A model generated the notes under the pieces. It worked only from the letters and a program-made list of their open reading frames with translations, made no database searches and had not been told where the DNA came from. A stretch of 64,000 nt of DNA, taken from contig JAGMWU010000074.1 of assembly GCA_018697195.1 (NCBI GenBank), positions 64,602-128,601 on the forward strand, in the 5' to 3' direction. This document shows, in pieces, positions 52,201 to 61,884 of the stretch. Made by a program: the position numbers and the translations under genes. The stretch is from Certhia americana (lineage: Eukaryota; Chordata; Aves; Passeriformes; Certhiidae). Every line of letters starts with the position of its first letter. Position 1 is the first letter of the stretch.

Positions 52201-55200
52201 GCTTTAAGGACAAAGAGCTCTTTTTTCTACTGTAAGGCACAGGGGAAGATTAGAGATCATGCATAGTCTGGTTGTATGTTAATAAGATTTCTTTATATTC
52301 TGAAACTTAATAGCCTGGCTGAATTTCACCCTGTAAAATCCCTCAGAGAATAACTGAACAAGAGCAGTTAGATGGCATTACGGATTTGTTACTGTACAGA
52401 GAATATTTTAAATGCAAACATAGAAATGAGGATTAACATGGAGGTCTGAGGAAATGTTTTGGATACGACAAGCACAAACTAACCAAGCTACTCTCTGTAC
52501 CCTGTTTCAGACCATGGATGCAAGTTCAGTCTTTTCAGACAGCATCACATATTAAAAATTCTTGACATTTATGCTTTAGTAAACCTCCCATACCCAACAC
52601 AGAAAACACCAAATCACCTTATTTGCATGATAGATAAAACATATACTTAATGTGGAAGAAAAAAAAAGGAAAAAGAAAATCAGCATTAGCTGTATTTGAA
52701 ATATTAAAGAAAAAAATATAGTATATTCCTCCTCTACAGACCCTTACTCACTTTCTGTTGCTACTAGAAGTGTTGAGGTTTTATCAGCATTTAGTCTTAT
52801 CTATACCTTTTAGTGCACACACTATTTCTTTTCTTGATTTCTAGTCATTATTAGTGGTGGTTTTCTCAGTGTCCAACGTGGCATGAAACATAGGGCATAT
52901 CACCTGCAGACTTTCTCAATCAAGTGCCTCTGGTTTTTCAGTCAAATGGAGTCTGGTCAAGGGATCACTCTGGCCAGATAAAGCCAGAATCCTTCAGCAA
53001 GTACTGCTTTCCTTCCATGCCCATAGCTCTGTCCAGGCAGCCTCACTGGCAGTGGACTGAGAGGTGCTGAGATGCAGGTTCCTCTCCCAGCTCTGGTGAT
53101 GTGCTGGATAAGTCTGTGTCTCTGTGCTCCTCTTTCCTCTGCAGTAAAATGAGGCTATTGGTACTTGTCTACAGCTCAGTGCTTGCTCTGCAGCAATGTC
53201 CACAGCTGTGGCTGGCCATCATCAGCTGTGGCATCCATGGGGTACTTTGTGTCCCCCCTTTAGTATTCAATAAGTGGCGACTATGGTCACCTGGGAAGTT
53301 CAGCTGAAAGAGCTCTGGTGTCACCAGTCACCTGTGCTTCTCCTGTTCAGTAGTCTTCTTGGTAGCAATGCATCTTTTGACTTGAAAAAGAATCCACCCA
53401 CCTCGTTATGACCCCTGTGTGTCTGCTGCAAAGACAAACTTCACATATGAGCTTGGGCAGGGATATTTAGACAGAGCTGTCTTTCTAATCAATTTCTTGT
53501 TGTTTTCTTAGGCCTCCTCTTATTTCTGCTGGGAATGGGAATCAACATTCACAGTGATCTCCTGCTGCGCCAGCTGAGGAAACCCGGGGAAGTCACTTAC
53601 AAGATTCCTCAAGGTATATACTCATCTCCCATTTCCTTGAAGGAAGTAGGGCAGCAGAATAAATAATGTTTTCTGACTGAATTCACAGGAAAGTGACAAT
53701 AATGGCAGAAAAGCTGGTCTTGCACAGGTACTTGGCTCAGGTGCCCCCCAAAGCTGCAGGGACTGGTGTGAGCTGGCTGCAGATAGTCCAAGGGAAGCAG
53801 CAAGAGTATCTGGAAAACATGAACTGTGAGGAGAGATTTTAGGAATTTGACCGGTAATTCTGAGAAGATTGAAGTGGGACACAGGAAGAGGATTTTAACT
53901 CTGCAAAAGGCAGCTGCAAAGGAGGAAATAGTCTTCTCCAAGCCAAAAAAAAAGTAGTAGTGGACTTTTTTACTGTGCAAAAGGTGGATTTAAAGTGTAA
54001 ACTTTAGGAGAAAATGATAACACCAAGGATACAAGGTGCTAAATTGCCTTTCCAGGAAGTGTCCATCTCTGTAAAGCAATATGGATGAGGATTCAAGAAT
54101 TTCTTGGGCTTGGTATTGACTCCTTCTGTTGGCTTGTTACAGATGGTGGAATATCTCTTCTGGAGTTTCTCACCTCCAATATTTACCTGCTTCTTGTAAA
54201 TGTTTCAAAAAACTGGGATCCATATTTTGCATTTCCCAAAGGTAGTGAAGTTGTAAAACATTTTTAGGGCATAAAAGAATTGACTAATGCTAATAATTAT
54301 AATTTAAATCTAATAATGGTCTTTCTTAAATTATTTACCAAATGAAAATAAATGATTGTAAAACTTCTGGAAACATCTGCATCAGAATCCCCTTGATTTT
54401 TGTATTTATATAAGAAATTCAAGCAAGATCGCCCTTTGGCATGGCTCCGCTGGCTTCAGGGAAGTTTAGGTTGCTGCTATGGGCTGAATATGAAAGGGTA
54501 CATATTCTGCTGCTGGCTTTGTGTGAAAGAATCTTCCATGTGCAGGAGATGACTGTAAAAATGAAATATTTTGTCTGTTGCTGCAGGAGGACTGTTCACC
54601 TACGTTTCTGGCGCCAACTACTTTGGAGAAATTGTGGAATGGTTTGGTTTTGCCATTGCAACCTGGTCCCTACCAGCCTTTGCCTTTGCCTTTTTCACTC
54701 TTTGCTGCATTGGTCCACGTGCTTATCACCATCACAGGTATCAAACTGTTCCTTGCCATATGCTGCTACTTCCCCTTGGAATGCAGTTCACAAAATGCCA
54801 GGGAGGACCAGAGCCAGGATTCAGGATAAACGTGAAATTTAATGCCATGTACAGGAGGTGTATTGGCTTATTTGTGTAAGGCAGGCAGTCAGCTGGAGCT
54901 CTGTCAAGTGGGCCTGGCCTGACAGTCATTTAATCTGACGTGAGCTGCATCACTGCTTCCACCCTGTTAAAAACTCTTTTTACTGAGCCTCATAAATATG
55001 AGCCTTTCCTAAGGTTTCCCTTACAACCTCTGCAGTCCTTTGGAGCAGATATGCTCTGAATTCCTAAAATTTCTACTTTAGGCCTGTTAGAACCTTAACA
55101 GTATTACCAGTTAATCAAATAATCAGGTATAAATAGTTTCTGAACTGCTCTTTTGCAGAGGAACACACACAGATAACAAAGAAAGGCAGCTTGGAGCTGT

Positions 55201-55353
55201 TTTAAGGTTCCTCAGCTGATCTGTATTGAAACTGTGCAGTTTCCCTCTATGTATGCAGGTTCACTGTCTTGCTTATTTTCTTACAGGTACTATCTCAAGA
55301 CATTTACGGACTATCCAAAATCAAGGAAAGCCTTGATTCCTTTTGTTTTTTAA
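30958..55353 (+). CDS. SRD5A2: Steroid 5-alpha-reductase type 2, complete 5-exon gene
   Basis: Coding sequence is the join of 30958-31241, 51563-51726, 53512-53613, 54587-54737 and 55287-55353: 768 bases, 255 residues plus TAA. Every junction has GT/AG borders and phases match, giving one frame with no stop. The product is a multi-pass endoplasmic reticulum membrane enzyme that uses NADPH to reduce the 4,5 double bond of testosterone and other 3-oxo-4-ene steroids. Motifs recognised include YGKH (33-36), FLQELPSF (54-61), LQGYYLIYCAEYP, GMGINIHSD (157-165), LRKPGE (171-176), SGAN (191-194), HHHR (231-234) and the C-terminal YPKSRKALIPF. Equivalents of human steroid-contact residues E57 and Y91 are E57 and Y92; N193, E197, R227, H231 and Y235 match N194, E198, R228, H232 and Y236. 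Length (human 254), YGKH and the triple histidine favour type 2 over type 1. No break or lesion is seen, so the gene looks functional. Confidence 0.97.
31543..31576 (+). repeat. (AAAT)n microsatellite
   Basis: About eight AAAT tetramers between the two lobes of the CpG island, 300 bases into intron 1. Confidence 0.95.
31893..31910 (+). repeat. T18 homopolymer
   Basis: Run of 18 T at the right edge of the CpG island, followed by more pyrimidines and an AG at 31934-31935. Confidence 0.95.
36051..36068 (+). repeat. (CTG)6 microsatellite
   Basis: Six perfect CTG units in a G+C-richer patch of intron 1. Confidence 0.95.
37746..37765 (+). repeat. C-rich run (C8 A C6 A C5 type)
   Basis: Three C-runs separated by single A, able in principle to form a C-rich or G-quadruplex-type structure. 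Intron 1. Confidence 0.85.
40818..40834 (+). repeat. A17 homopolymer
   Basis: Run of 17 A within intron 1. Confidence 0.95.
41683..41727 (+). repeat. TAATGTTGAAT tandem repeat, 3 copies
   Basis: TAATGTTGAAT occurs at 41683, 41697 and 41714 (spacing 14 then 17). The last two copies share TTAATGTTGAATAAGG. Intron 1. Confidence 0.8.
47083..47101 (+). repeat. T19 homopolymer
   Basis: Run of 19 T within intron 1. Confidence 0.95.
51563..51726 (+). CDS. SRD5A2: SRD5A2 coding exon 2
   Basis: 164 bases, the same length as I recall for human exon 2. The acceptor is a long T-rich tract ending ACCTTAG|GACATT. The first base completes Arg95, then residues 96-149 follow, and the last G starts the Gly150 codon. 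The right frame reads TFIYPF, a RGRPFP turn, a hydrophobic segment, then GFLQGYYLIYCAEYP and DIRF, all diagnostic for the family. The donor is CATCAG|GTAATT. The overlapping open frame at 51439-51672 is out of phase with exon 1 and is a shadow of this exon. Confidence 0.96.
51727..53511 (+). other. SRD5A2: SRD5A2 intron 2
   Basis: A 1,785-base intron, GTAATT...TTCTTAG. It contains a MIR-like relic at about 53050-53172 and otherwise unremarkable A+T-rich sequence. Confidence 0.93.
53050..53172 (+). mobile_element. MIR/CORE-SINE-like relic in SRD5A2 intron 2
   Basis: Collinear MIR blocks in sense orientation: CAGTGGACTGAGAGGTGCTG, GATGCAGGTTCCTCTCCCAG, CTCTGGTGATGTGCTGGATAAGTC, then CTCTGTGCTCCTCTTTCCTC and GTAAAATGAGGCTATTGGTA. 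The last two match the well-preserved MIR segment CTCAGTTTCCTCATCTGTAAAATG. Old and non-coding. Confidence 0.65.
53512..53613 (+). CDS. SRD5A2: SRD5A2 coding exon 3
   Basis: 102 bases, acceptor TTTTCTTAG|GCCTCC and donor CCTCAAG|GTATAT. Encodes residues 151-183 plus the split Gly150 and Gly184 codons. It carries the GMGINIHSD motif (157-165) and LRQLRKPGE (168-176). Asn161, Asp165 and Arg172 correspond to human Asn160, Asp164 and Arg171, part of the NADPH-binding side of the enzyme. Sequence identity to human is very high here. Confidence 0.96.
53614..54586 (+). other. SRD5A2: SRD5A2 intron 3
   Basis: A 973-base intron, GTATAT...GCTGCAG. Apart from the splice signals I see no other element in it. 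Confidence 0.93.
54587..54737 (+). CDS. SRD5A2: SRD5A2 coding exon 4
   Basis: 151 bases, acceptor TTGCTGCAG|GAGGAC and donor CATCACAG|GTATCA. Encodes residues 185-233 with split Gly184 and Arg234 codons. It begins GLFTYVSGANYFGEIVEW, containing Asn194 and Glu198 of the active site. A very hydrophobic, Ala/Phe-rich membrane segment follows (about 203-226), then Arg228 and the His231-His233 cluster that precedes the cofactor-binding C-terminus. Confidence 0.96.
54738..55286 (+). other. SRD5A2: SRD5A2 intron 4
   Basis: A 549-base intron, GTATCA...CTTACAG. No repeat or gene recognised inside it. Confidence 0.93.
55287..55353 (+). CDS. SRD5A2: SRD5A2 coding exon 5 and stop
   Basis: Acceptor TTTTCTTACAG|GTACTA. 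The first base completes Arg234, followed by residues 235-255 and TAA at 55351-55353. It encodes the conserved tail YYLKTFTDYPKSRKALIPF and ends in an aromatic residue, as is typical of the family. Tyr236 corresponds to human Tyr235. Confidence 0.96.
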
Positions 55354-56590
55354 TGATTGAAATATGGACTCTTTGTTTTGTTTTTATAGGATTTTTTTTC
55401 CAAGTCCTAGCCTTAAAGCTAGGTCTGACTACAATTAATTGTATAGATGATAACCCAGGATTGTAACAGACAAGAAGGTAATTTGGAATGGAAGTCCTTG
55501 TTTTAATTTGAGGGGAAATTGCAGATAGTTGTGGGCAGAAGGACTCCCCAAAAACCATGTTTGCTTCTTGGTGCAGTTCTATCTACGGAAAATAAATATG
55601 TAACTGCATTAATAGCAGAGAAAAAACATTGGCTAAATATTGTTGCAGAAAAGTAGAAAGTAAGACCATTCCTTTGGAGAAAGTCTTCAGCAGCCACTCC
55701 AACTTATAGCACTTCTGCAACTGCTTCTTCCTGCCTCCGTGCTGCAGCATGTGCCCTCACTCTGCTGGCAGTGCCCTATGTATTGACACACTTTAAACCA
55801 GAGAGGGGGTCTCGTTTGCCCCAAAAAAGTGCTCAGCCCATTAATTTTCATCTAAAAGCCATCTTAACTCCCAGAAACACAATGTAACAAAAGGGAACTT
55901 GTGCTGGCACAAGGCTGGGAGCAGTGTGCCATGGCTCAGAGGTGAGGCAAGGTACATGGAGATGGAAGCTGGCACTCACAAGCACAATGTCTGTGTTCCT
56001 TCCTTAAGCCTTACTTTCCTCACTGTCAGATGATTAATCTTCAGCCATCAGGGTTTGTTTTTTAAATGTACTTTGTTATAGCAATTGCAACTCCATTAGC
56101 ATTTCTTTTCTCTTGCAAATCCAGACCTTTTTTTCCGAATATAATTTTTTCCACTCAAAACCACTCAGTTGTTGTTCATAAAAAAATTTGAAATGGTAAT
56201 GTATGACAAAAATTGCAACAAATAAAAAGCTCTGTGTTGAAGAAAATGTTCTCTGACACTGGCAGTACATTTTGTCTATGGAGAATGTTTTCAGATACTC
56301 TTATTAGGAAATGATGCAGAAATATTATTGATTTTTTTACAAAAAGGCAGAATGCCTCTTCCTAATTACAGGGTAGTTAGGAATTTTAAAAAAAAATGTC
56401 ATTAACCCCAATAGGAAGAGATGTCCCCTTGGATGCTGATAGTTTTAGTTACCCTTCAGAGCATTAAATCCTGCTAAGAATTATGTTAAGTATCTGAAAA
56501 GAGAAAGACCAGACTGCACACAGGAAACATACTATCTGCTGTTGGAGTAACCTGATTGATTGTATGCAATTTCCTCCAAAACACAATAAA
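55354..56590 (+). other. SRD5A2: Probable SRD5A2 3' UTR with candidate poly(A) signals
   Basis: AATAAA hexamers occur at 55591-55596, 56221-56226 and 56585-56590. The two distal signals are followed by T/G-richer sequence (TCTGTGTTG and GCTGTGTTAGTCT), which favours them over the first. The human transcript also has a 3' UTR longer than 1 kb. The true end cannot be fixed without RNA data. Confidence 0.5.
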
Positions 56591-58966
56591 ATTTATGTGA
56601 AACACAGAGCTGTGTTAGTCTATAATTTACTGTTTGCAAAAACAAGTCTCTCTGACATGGCTTACCAAGTTCTGCTCACACCAGCTTTCTCCTCCTGGAC
56701 AAGCCCTCCCTTCTTTGCTCATATTATAAATCATCTTCACTACCACAGAGCAGAGCAGCCATCTGAGGCTGGGTCCCACTGTACAGTCCCTCTACAGTCC
56801 ACAGGAGAGCCATGTGTAGACAAAGAGGTAAGGGAGGAAGAAAATAAGATGCAAGCAAAATTGTTGTCGCATGGGATGAGAGTTTCTACACTAGCACCAC
56901 AAACATGTTTTCCTGCGGTTACCTTATCTAAAGCAAGGCTGGAGGCAATGAGGACACCAGTTTGGAGAGTATGACCCCTTCCCCAGGGAGTGGGTGCTGA
57001 GTGTGAGCAGCAGCCAAGCTTCCCAGAGCTCCTTCCCTCAGCATATCCTCCTCAATGATCCCTCCTTGCAATTTTTCCCTCCAAAATCTCACAAGTGGTG
57101 AGAGAGCAAATAGCCCATGAGTGCCAGTGTTCCTAGCTGCTGTCTTCTCCATCTATTTCTGAGCCGGGGGAGAGCAGGGACCATGCTCTGCCTCACCCTT
57201 TTGACCAGAACAGGACTCATGCAGACTTCTCTGTCCCTCCCACCTACCCCTCACATCCAAACAGGACTATTTCCTGAATTTATTTTGTCTTGCTTACTAT
57301 GTGCACCAGATAGACTGTTATTACCATGGTCAGTCCCAGATACCAGTGCATGGAGCTGGGGTTCAGAGTGGGAGAACTGGTGCTGGTCCAAGGTAGGAGA
57401 TACCTGCCTGCAGGCTGGAGGGCCCCACTGCCTGGCACCCCTGTTCTCACAGGATGCCTCCAGGTACTGGATGCCTTGCAGAAATAACTCCATCCTCTCT
57501 GTCATGGGCCTTGGACATGTTGCATGGAAAAACATTGGTTGCAGGCAGGAAAGGAGCACATTTGCCTTCTGCTCAGTCCTGTGACATTTCTGGAGAGCAG
57601 GAGCAAGACACACATGTTTTAAACTCCCTACAAGCAATGATTGCAGTTAATTGTCATGGAGAGGTGGTACAGGCTCTCCCCATATGGAGGTCCTCTGTGG
57701 GAGTGCACCAGGGCAGCATACCTCCTGAATAATTTCTTTCATCATCCCTTACTTGTAAAAGGAAAAAAATATTCCCTTTGACTGTGGGAGAAAAAAATGA
57801 AGCAGACATTTTCATATCCTTCTGCTCAAGCCTCTGGAAGTTATGTACACATATGATTTCAGAGCTGATTCTAGAATATTTTGCAAATCAGCACTTCTCT
57901 GACTTTCTTTGCAATGTCCTTTTTTTCTGTCAAAACCCAGCAGATGTGTCCTCTGCTGGTAAGCTTTTTAAATAATAGCTTGTTCATTTTCTCCCCCTTT
58001 TGCAATACTGTTTTTCTGTTTGGTTTCCTTCCATCATTCACATCATAGTCTTCATTAATCTTCGAGGAACATTGGTGTTTGGGTACTGTTCACCTGGAAA
58101 GAGCTTCCCTCAGAACAGCTCTTAGTGCTGCTGCTCTAACAGAAAGACCTCTCTTACACAGAACTGATAACCCAGCCTTCATCCCTGCTGGCAGTCTGCT
58201 GGGAAAATGAATCCTTTATTCCCAGGACTCTTGTTAATTTAATTAATTTTGTACCACTCATGTGTTTTTTAAAATCTGATTTCCTGCAAACATGCACTAT
58301 ACTGCTGTGGTAATAAACAAGTGGTTTAATCATGCATCTGACAGTTTCTGCTGCAGAATGTGTTTTCTGCACCTAAGAGATCAGACAGACCACTTATGAA
58401 ATCCAGAATTTAGATTCCTAATCTCTTCTGACAACCAAACCCAGAATTAAATGCTGTTCACTGGGAGGCAAAGTGGAGAACAATGGCACTTGCCAGCCCT
58501 CATTCCCATCTCAGTGTGCCACACACACTTCAGCCTTCGCCTGGCTTTAGTCCATGCTTCAGATAAGAGGTCACTCAAGACAATAGGAATCAGTTCCAGG
58601 CAATGTAGGGCACTCGTAATTGTTGTTTGAAAGTACATACTTTATGTAATATATTTACACCAAAGGCAAAGTGCCCCCAGTTTTGTCCCCTGAGTGACTG
58701 TCTTTACGCCAAGCATTCATCTGAGAGCTGCACTCCTGCTCCCATTACTCTCCTGGAACAGAGCCTCTTATGCTTGGACAGAAGCTCTGAATATGTCTGC
58801 AGAAATACCAAACCACAGTGTATCCTGGTATTACAGCTACCGGGGAACCCTCCCTAGGTAGGCAGAATCTCTATTGGCTTAGGCTCAAGAATACCAGTTT
58901 TGTACTGTTGACTGTGTCACTGATTGACTGACAAATTACTTCCAGTCACTCACAACTTCTGGGGTC

Positions 58967-59045
58967 TTTCCCTTTCCCTTTCCCTTTCCCTTTCCCTTTC
59001 CCTTTCCCTTTCCCTTTCCCTTTCCCTTTCCCTTTCCCTTTCCCC
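58967..59045 (+). repeat. (TTTCCC)n microsatellite, 13 copies
   Basis: About 79 bases of uninterrupted TTTCCC hexamers; the other strand is pure GGGAAA. This all-pyrimidine/all-purine mirror tract is likely length-variable. Confidence 0.95.
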
Positions 59046-59589
59046 ATAAGAACCCATTGAACTTTATGATCACCAGCAGAGGGTTTGTCTGCTTGTGTTT
59101 GATTTGCATGTCCAATTAACAAAATCCTTTTTAATGCAAATCACCACAGGGTCTCATTTAAATTTAAGCATAGTTCTGGAAGCCTCATGTCCTCTCATCT
59201 GCCACCTCTGGGTCTTCCTGAACTGGTCTAATTTCTCAGAAAAGGCATTACTAGAGATGTCTCCTGTCTGACTCAAACACTGCTGTCCCTGTGATCTAGG
59301 AAATACCAATTGTTCTGTGAGTAAAGCCATTGATGGCCACTGAACTGCTCAGGAACATGCCATTATTCACCACAAAAAGAGGCAGCAAGTTTGATCTCTG
59401 CAGGAGAAAACTTGGGGGCAGATCTCAAGAAGTGCCTAATAGCAGCACCTGGAAATGTAAAGGAAGATTGGTGGATCTGGTTCTGGTCTATGTTATCACA
59501 AGTCACTGTTGCCTTTCCAACAAACCTACCGGCAGTACTCTGAGTCTGAAAGGCAGAAGAAAAAGACACAGTTTTTGGAAGTTCATTAT

Positions 59590-59705
59590 CACTGAATCAC
59601 AGAAATACAGTATGGTTTGGGTTAGAAGGGACCTTAAGGATCATACAGTTCCAAGCCCCTGGCCATGGGCAGGGACACCTTCCACAACGCCAGGCTGCTC
59701 CTGGT
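59590..59705 (-). mobile_element. Short CR1 LINE 3' fragment
   Basis: Begins GAATCACAGAAATACAG and continues TGGTTTGGGTTAGAAGGGAC, CTTAAGGATCATACAGTTCC and GGCCATGGGCAGGGACACCT to CCAGGCTGCTCC. This is the typical antisense 3' end of a CR1 subfamily common in neoavian genomes, truncated after about 115 bases. Confidence 0.88.
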
Positions 59706-61870
59706 TTAACTTAATATGCGAAGTTAGTTCCTTTGCATATTAAGAGAGGATACTGATCTTAACTTATTCAGTGTCTGGAATAATCCCACCAGCACACTTT
59801 TCAGGTAGGTGTCGAGGTCTGCCCCTTCCAGCAGACTCAGTGGGAACATTAGCTCCTCCAGGCAGTAATTTACAACACCCAGGCTGGAAGGTTACAGTCC
59901 CAAATAGGAGATAAGGATGCTACAAGTACATCCCAGTAAGCCCACATCTATTCATTTAATGGTATATGCATTGCATATGATCAGCATAACATAACACAGG
60001 GAAACAGCTGTGGCTGGGTCCTCTGACCAGCAGTGTCATTCCCAGAACTTGAGTTTTCCTATTTGAACACCTCTCATAACAGCTCCAACACCACAAGCAC
60101 CTTACAGGTTGCATTCCAGTTTACTTGCCTCCTTTTCCCAAGTTTGCCATGTAAGATTCCACATATATTGTCCTAGCCACATTTCCCTGCTATACCAAAT
60201 ACACCATGTCTGTTCAGGCTGGATATCCCCTTGCCCCTCAGTGTTGCTGCCATGAGGAAAGGCCCTTCGCTGTACATGGATATGGTGCATCTTTACACTA
60301 TATGGTAAAAGAGGAGGTGACTGCTGAGGGGTTCATTTCAATAAGTTCACAGCAGCCTTGCCTGGGCCTGAACTGAAATCTGTGTGGGGTGAGTTTGTTC
60401 TGCCTGAGCGGTGAGGGCAAACAGCTCCATGAGCCCCCTGTGACCCCAGTCTGTGCCCACCAGACCTTGGGAGCTGGCCATGTGCCCATAGGGTGCTGGG
60501 TATCACACCTGTGAAGGGGAACTCAGCTTTCTGGCAACCTTAGCAGAGTCCTCCTCTGCACCCCCATCTTCATCTTTCTCATCCTCAATCCTCCCTAGTG
60601 GGGGGCTGCCACACCTGGGGTTGTTACACCAGAGAAAAGCCCTCTTCACCCAGCACAGACAGGCACATATGTGAAGCCCTGAGTGAATCTGTTTTCTGTC
60701 ATGGAAATTCCTCAACTGACTCCCATCTCCCCAGCAAGAGAGCAGCTCACAGATGATTTGGAAATCACTCTCTGCCAAAATAGGATCTCTGCCATTTGAC
60801 GAGAAAATCTGTGTTTCAGATCTCTGCAGGAACAGAAACCCTGTCCTTTTACCAATTAGAAACTTGGAAGGCATTCAAGTAGAGGAAACCAAGAAAATGA
60901 TGTTCATGATGGATGTGTTAGAGACGGGGGAAGCTGGTTCTGGCAGACTTAATTTTAAAATACCAGTAAATATTACTCTTGGGATAAAAAGCTGGAATTA
61001 AAGTATACTTACATCATTGGAGTCCCCTGATCTAAATCCTCTCTTCCCTCTGCTGTTAATTTATAACTGGTAGTAAATAGGAAAACGTTCATTTCAGCAC
61101 TGAATGTATTAATCCTGCCTTCGGCACAGTGGGGTGAAATGTTACCCTTGCATATCCTGGCAGGCTTGTACACTGAGAAATATTTCTGGGGACAGTAACT
61201 GAGCTATGCCAAGCAGTCCTCTTACATGTGCTATAACTTTGGCTTCACAGCCAGCAAGCCAGATCCTGAGCCCAAATGGTTACAAGCATATTTGCAGATA
61301 AAGTCATAAACAGAAAACTGTAGACTCACAAAACTGAGCTGGACACCCTAGAGCTGTGCTGATAACAGGCTTGGCAATAGCATTTTGCAGCATGTCAAAC
61401 AGTGAAAATCTCCCTGACTTCAGCAAGGATCTGGTTTCACATGTGTTTTCTCTGTTCAGATGCATTAATGGCCTGTAGCCAGTGATTTTCAGCTCTGTTT
61501 CTATCCAGCATGTGTTAACCCTGGCAACTCAGGCAAGCTTTTATTTCATAAAACAATATTGCAGTTTTCCCTCATTTCTGCCGAAATGCTTTTTCACAGG
61601 CATTTTAGAATTTCTTCTCTCCTAGGTCTTGGGCTCTTAAACAACTACAAGGAGGAGCAGGATAGACTGAATTTGTGTACCTCTGCCTTCCCCTTCTTTT
61701 CCAGTCTGGTTTAGCTACCAGCTCAAGGAGAGACTGCCATTTCTGCAGTCCAGCTGAGAGCATCTGTCCTTCTGGCAGGATAGAGGCCAACCCAAAGAGG
61801 TCTCCCTGAGCGTCCCATGATGGCAAAACCTTGCACCATTTGATTAACTTATTGTCTGCTTTTGGGTTTG

Positions 61871-61884
61871 TTTTTTTTTTTTTT
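61871..61884 (+). repeat. T14 homopolymer
   Basis: Run of 14 T flanked by GTTTG in the downstream intergenic region. Confidence 0.9.

Noticed and set aside
54441..54842. 133-codon frame overlapping exon 4
   Set aside because: Runs through intron 3 in a different phase; exon 4 is read in the frame that continues into exon 5.
57117..57584. 155-codon + strand frame downstream of SRD5A2
   Set aside because: No recognisable domain or splice context, a competing 128-codon frame on the opposite strand, and no similarity to XDH, the expected neighbour.
59330..59743. 137-codon frame
   Set aside because: Its right third is translated CR1 sequence and the rest shows no conserved motif.
60503..60874. 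123-codon minus-strand frame with an acidic DEKDEDGGAEED stretch
   Set aside because: No recognised family and no promoter context. The acidic stretch alone does not support a gene.
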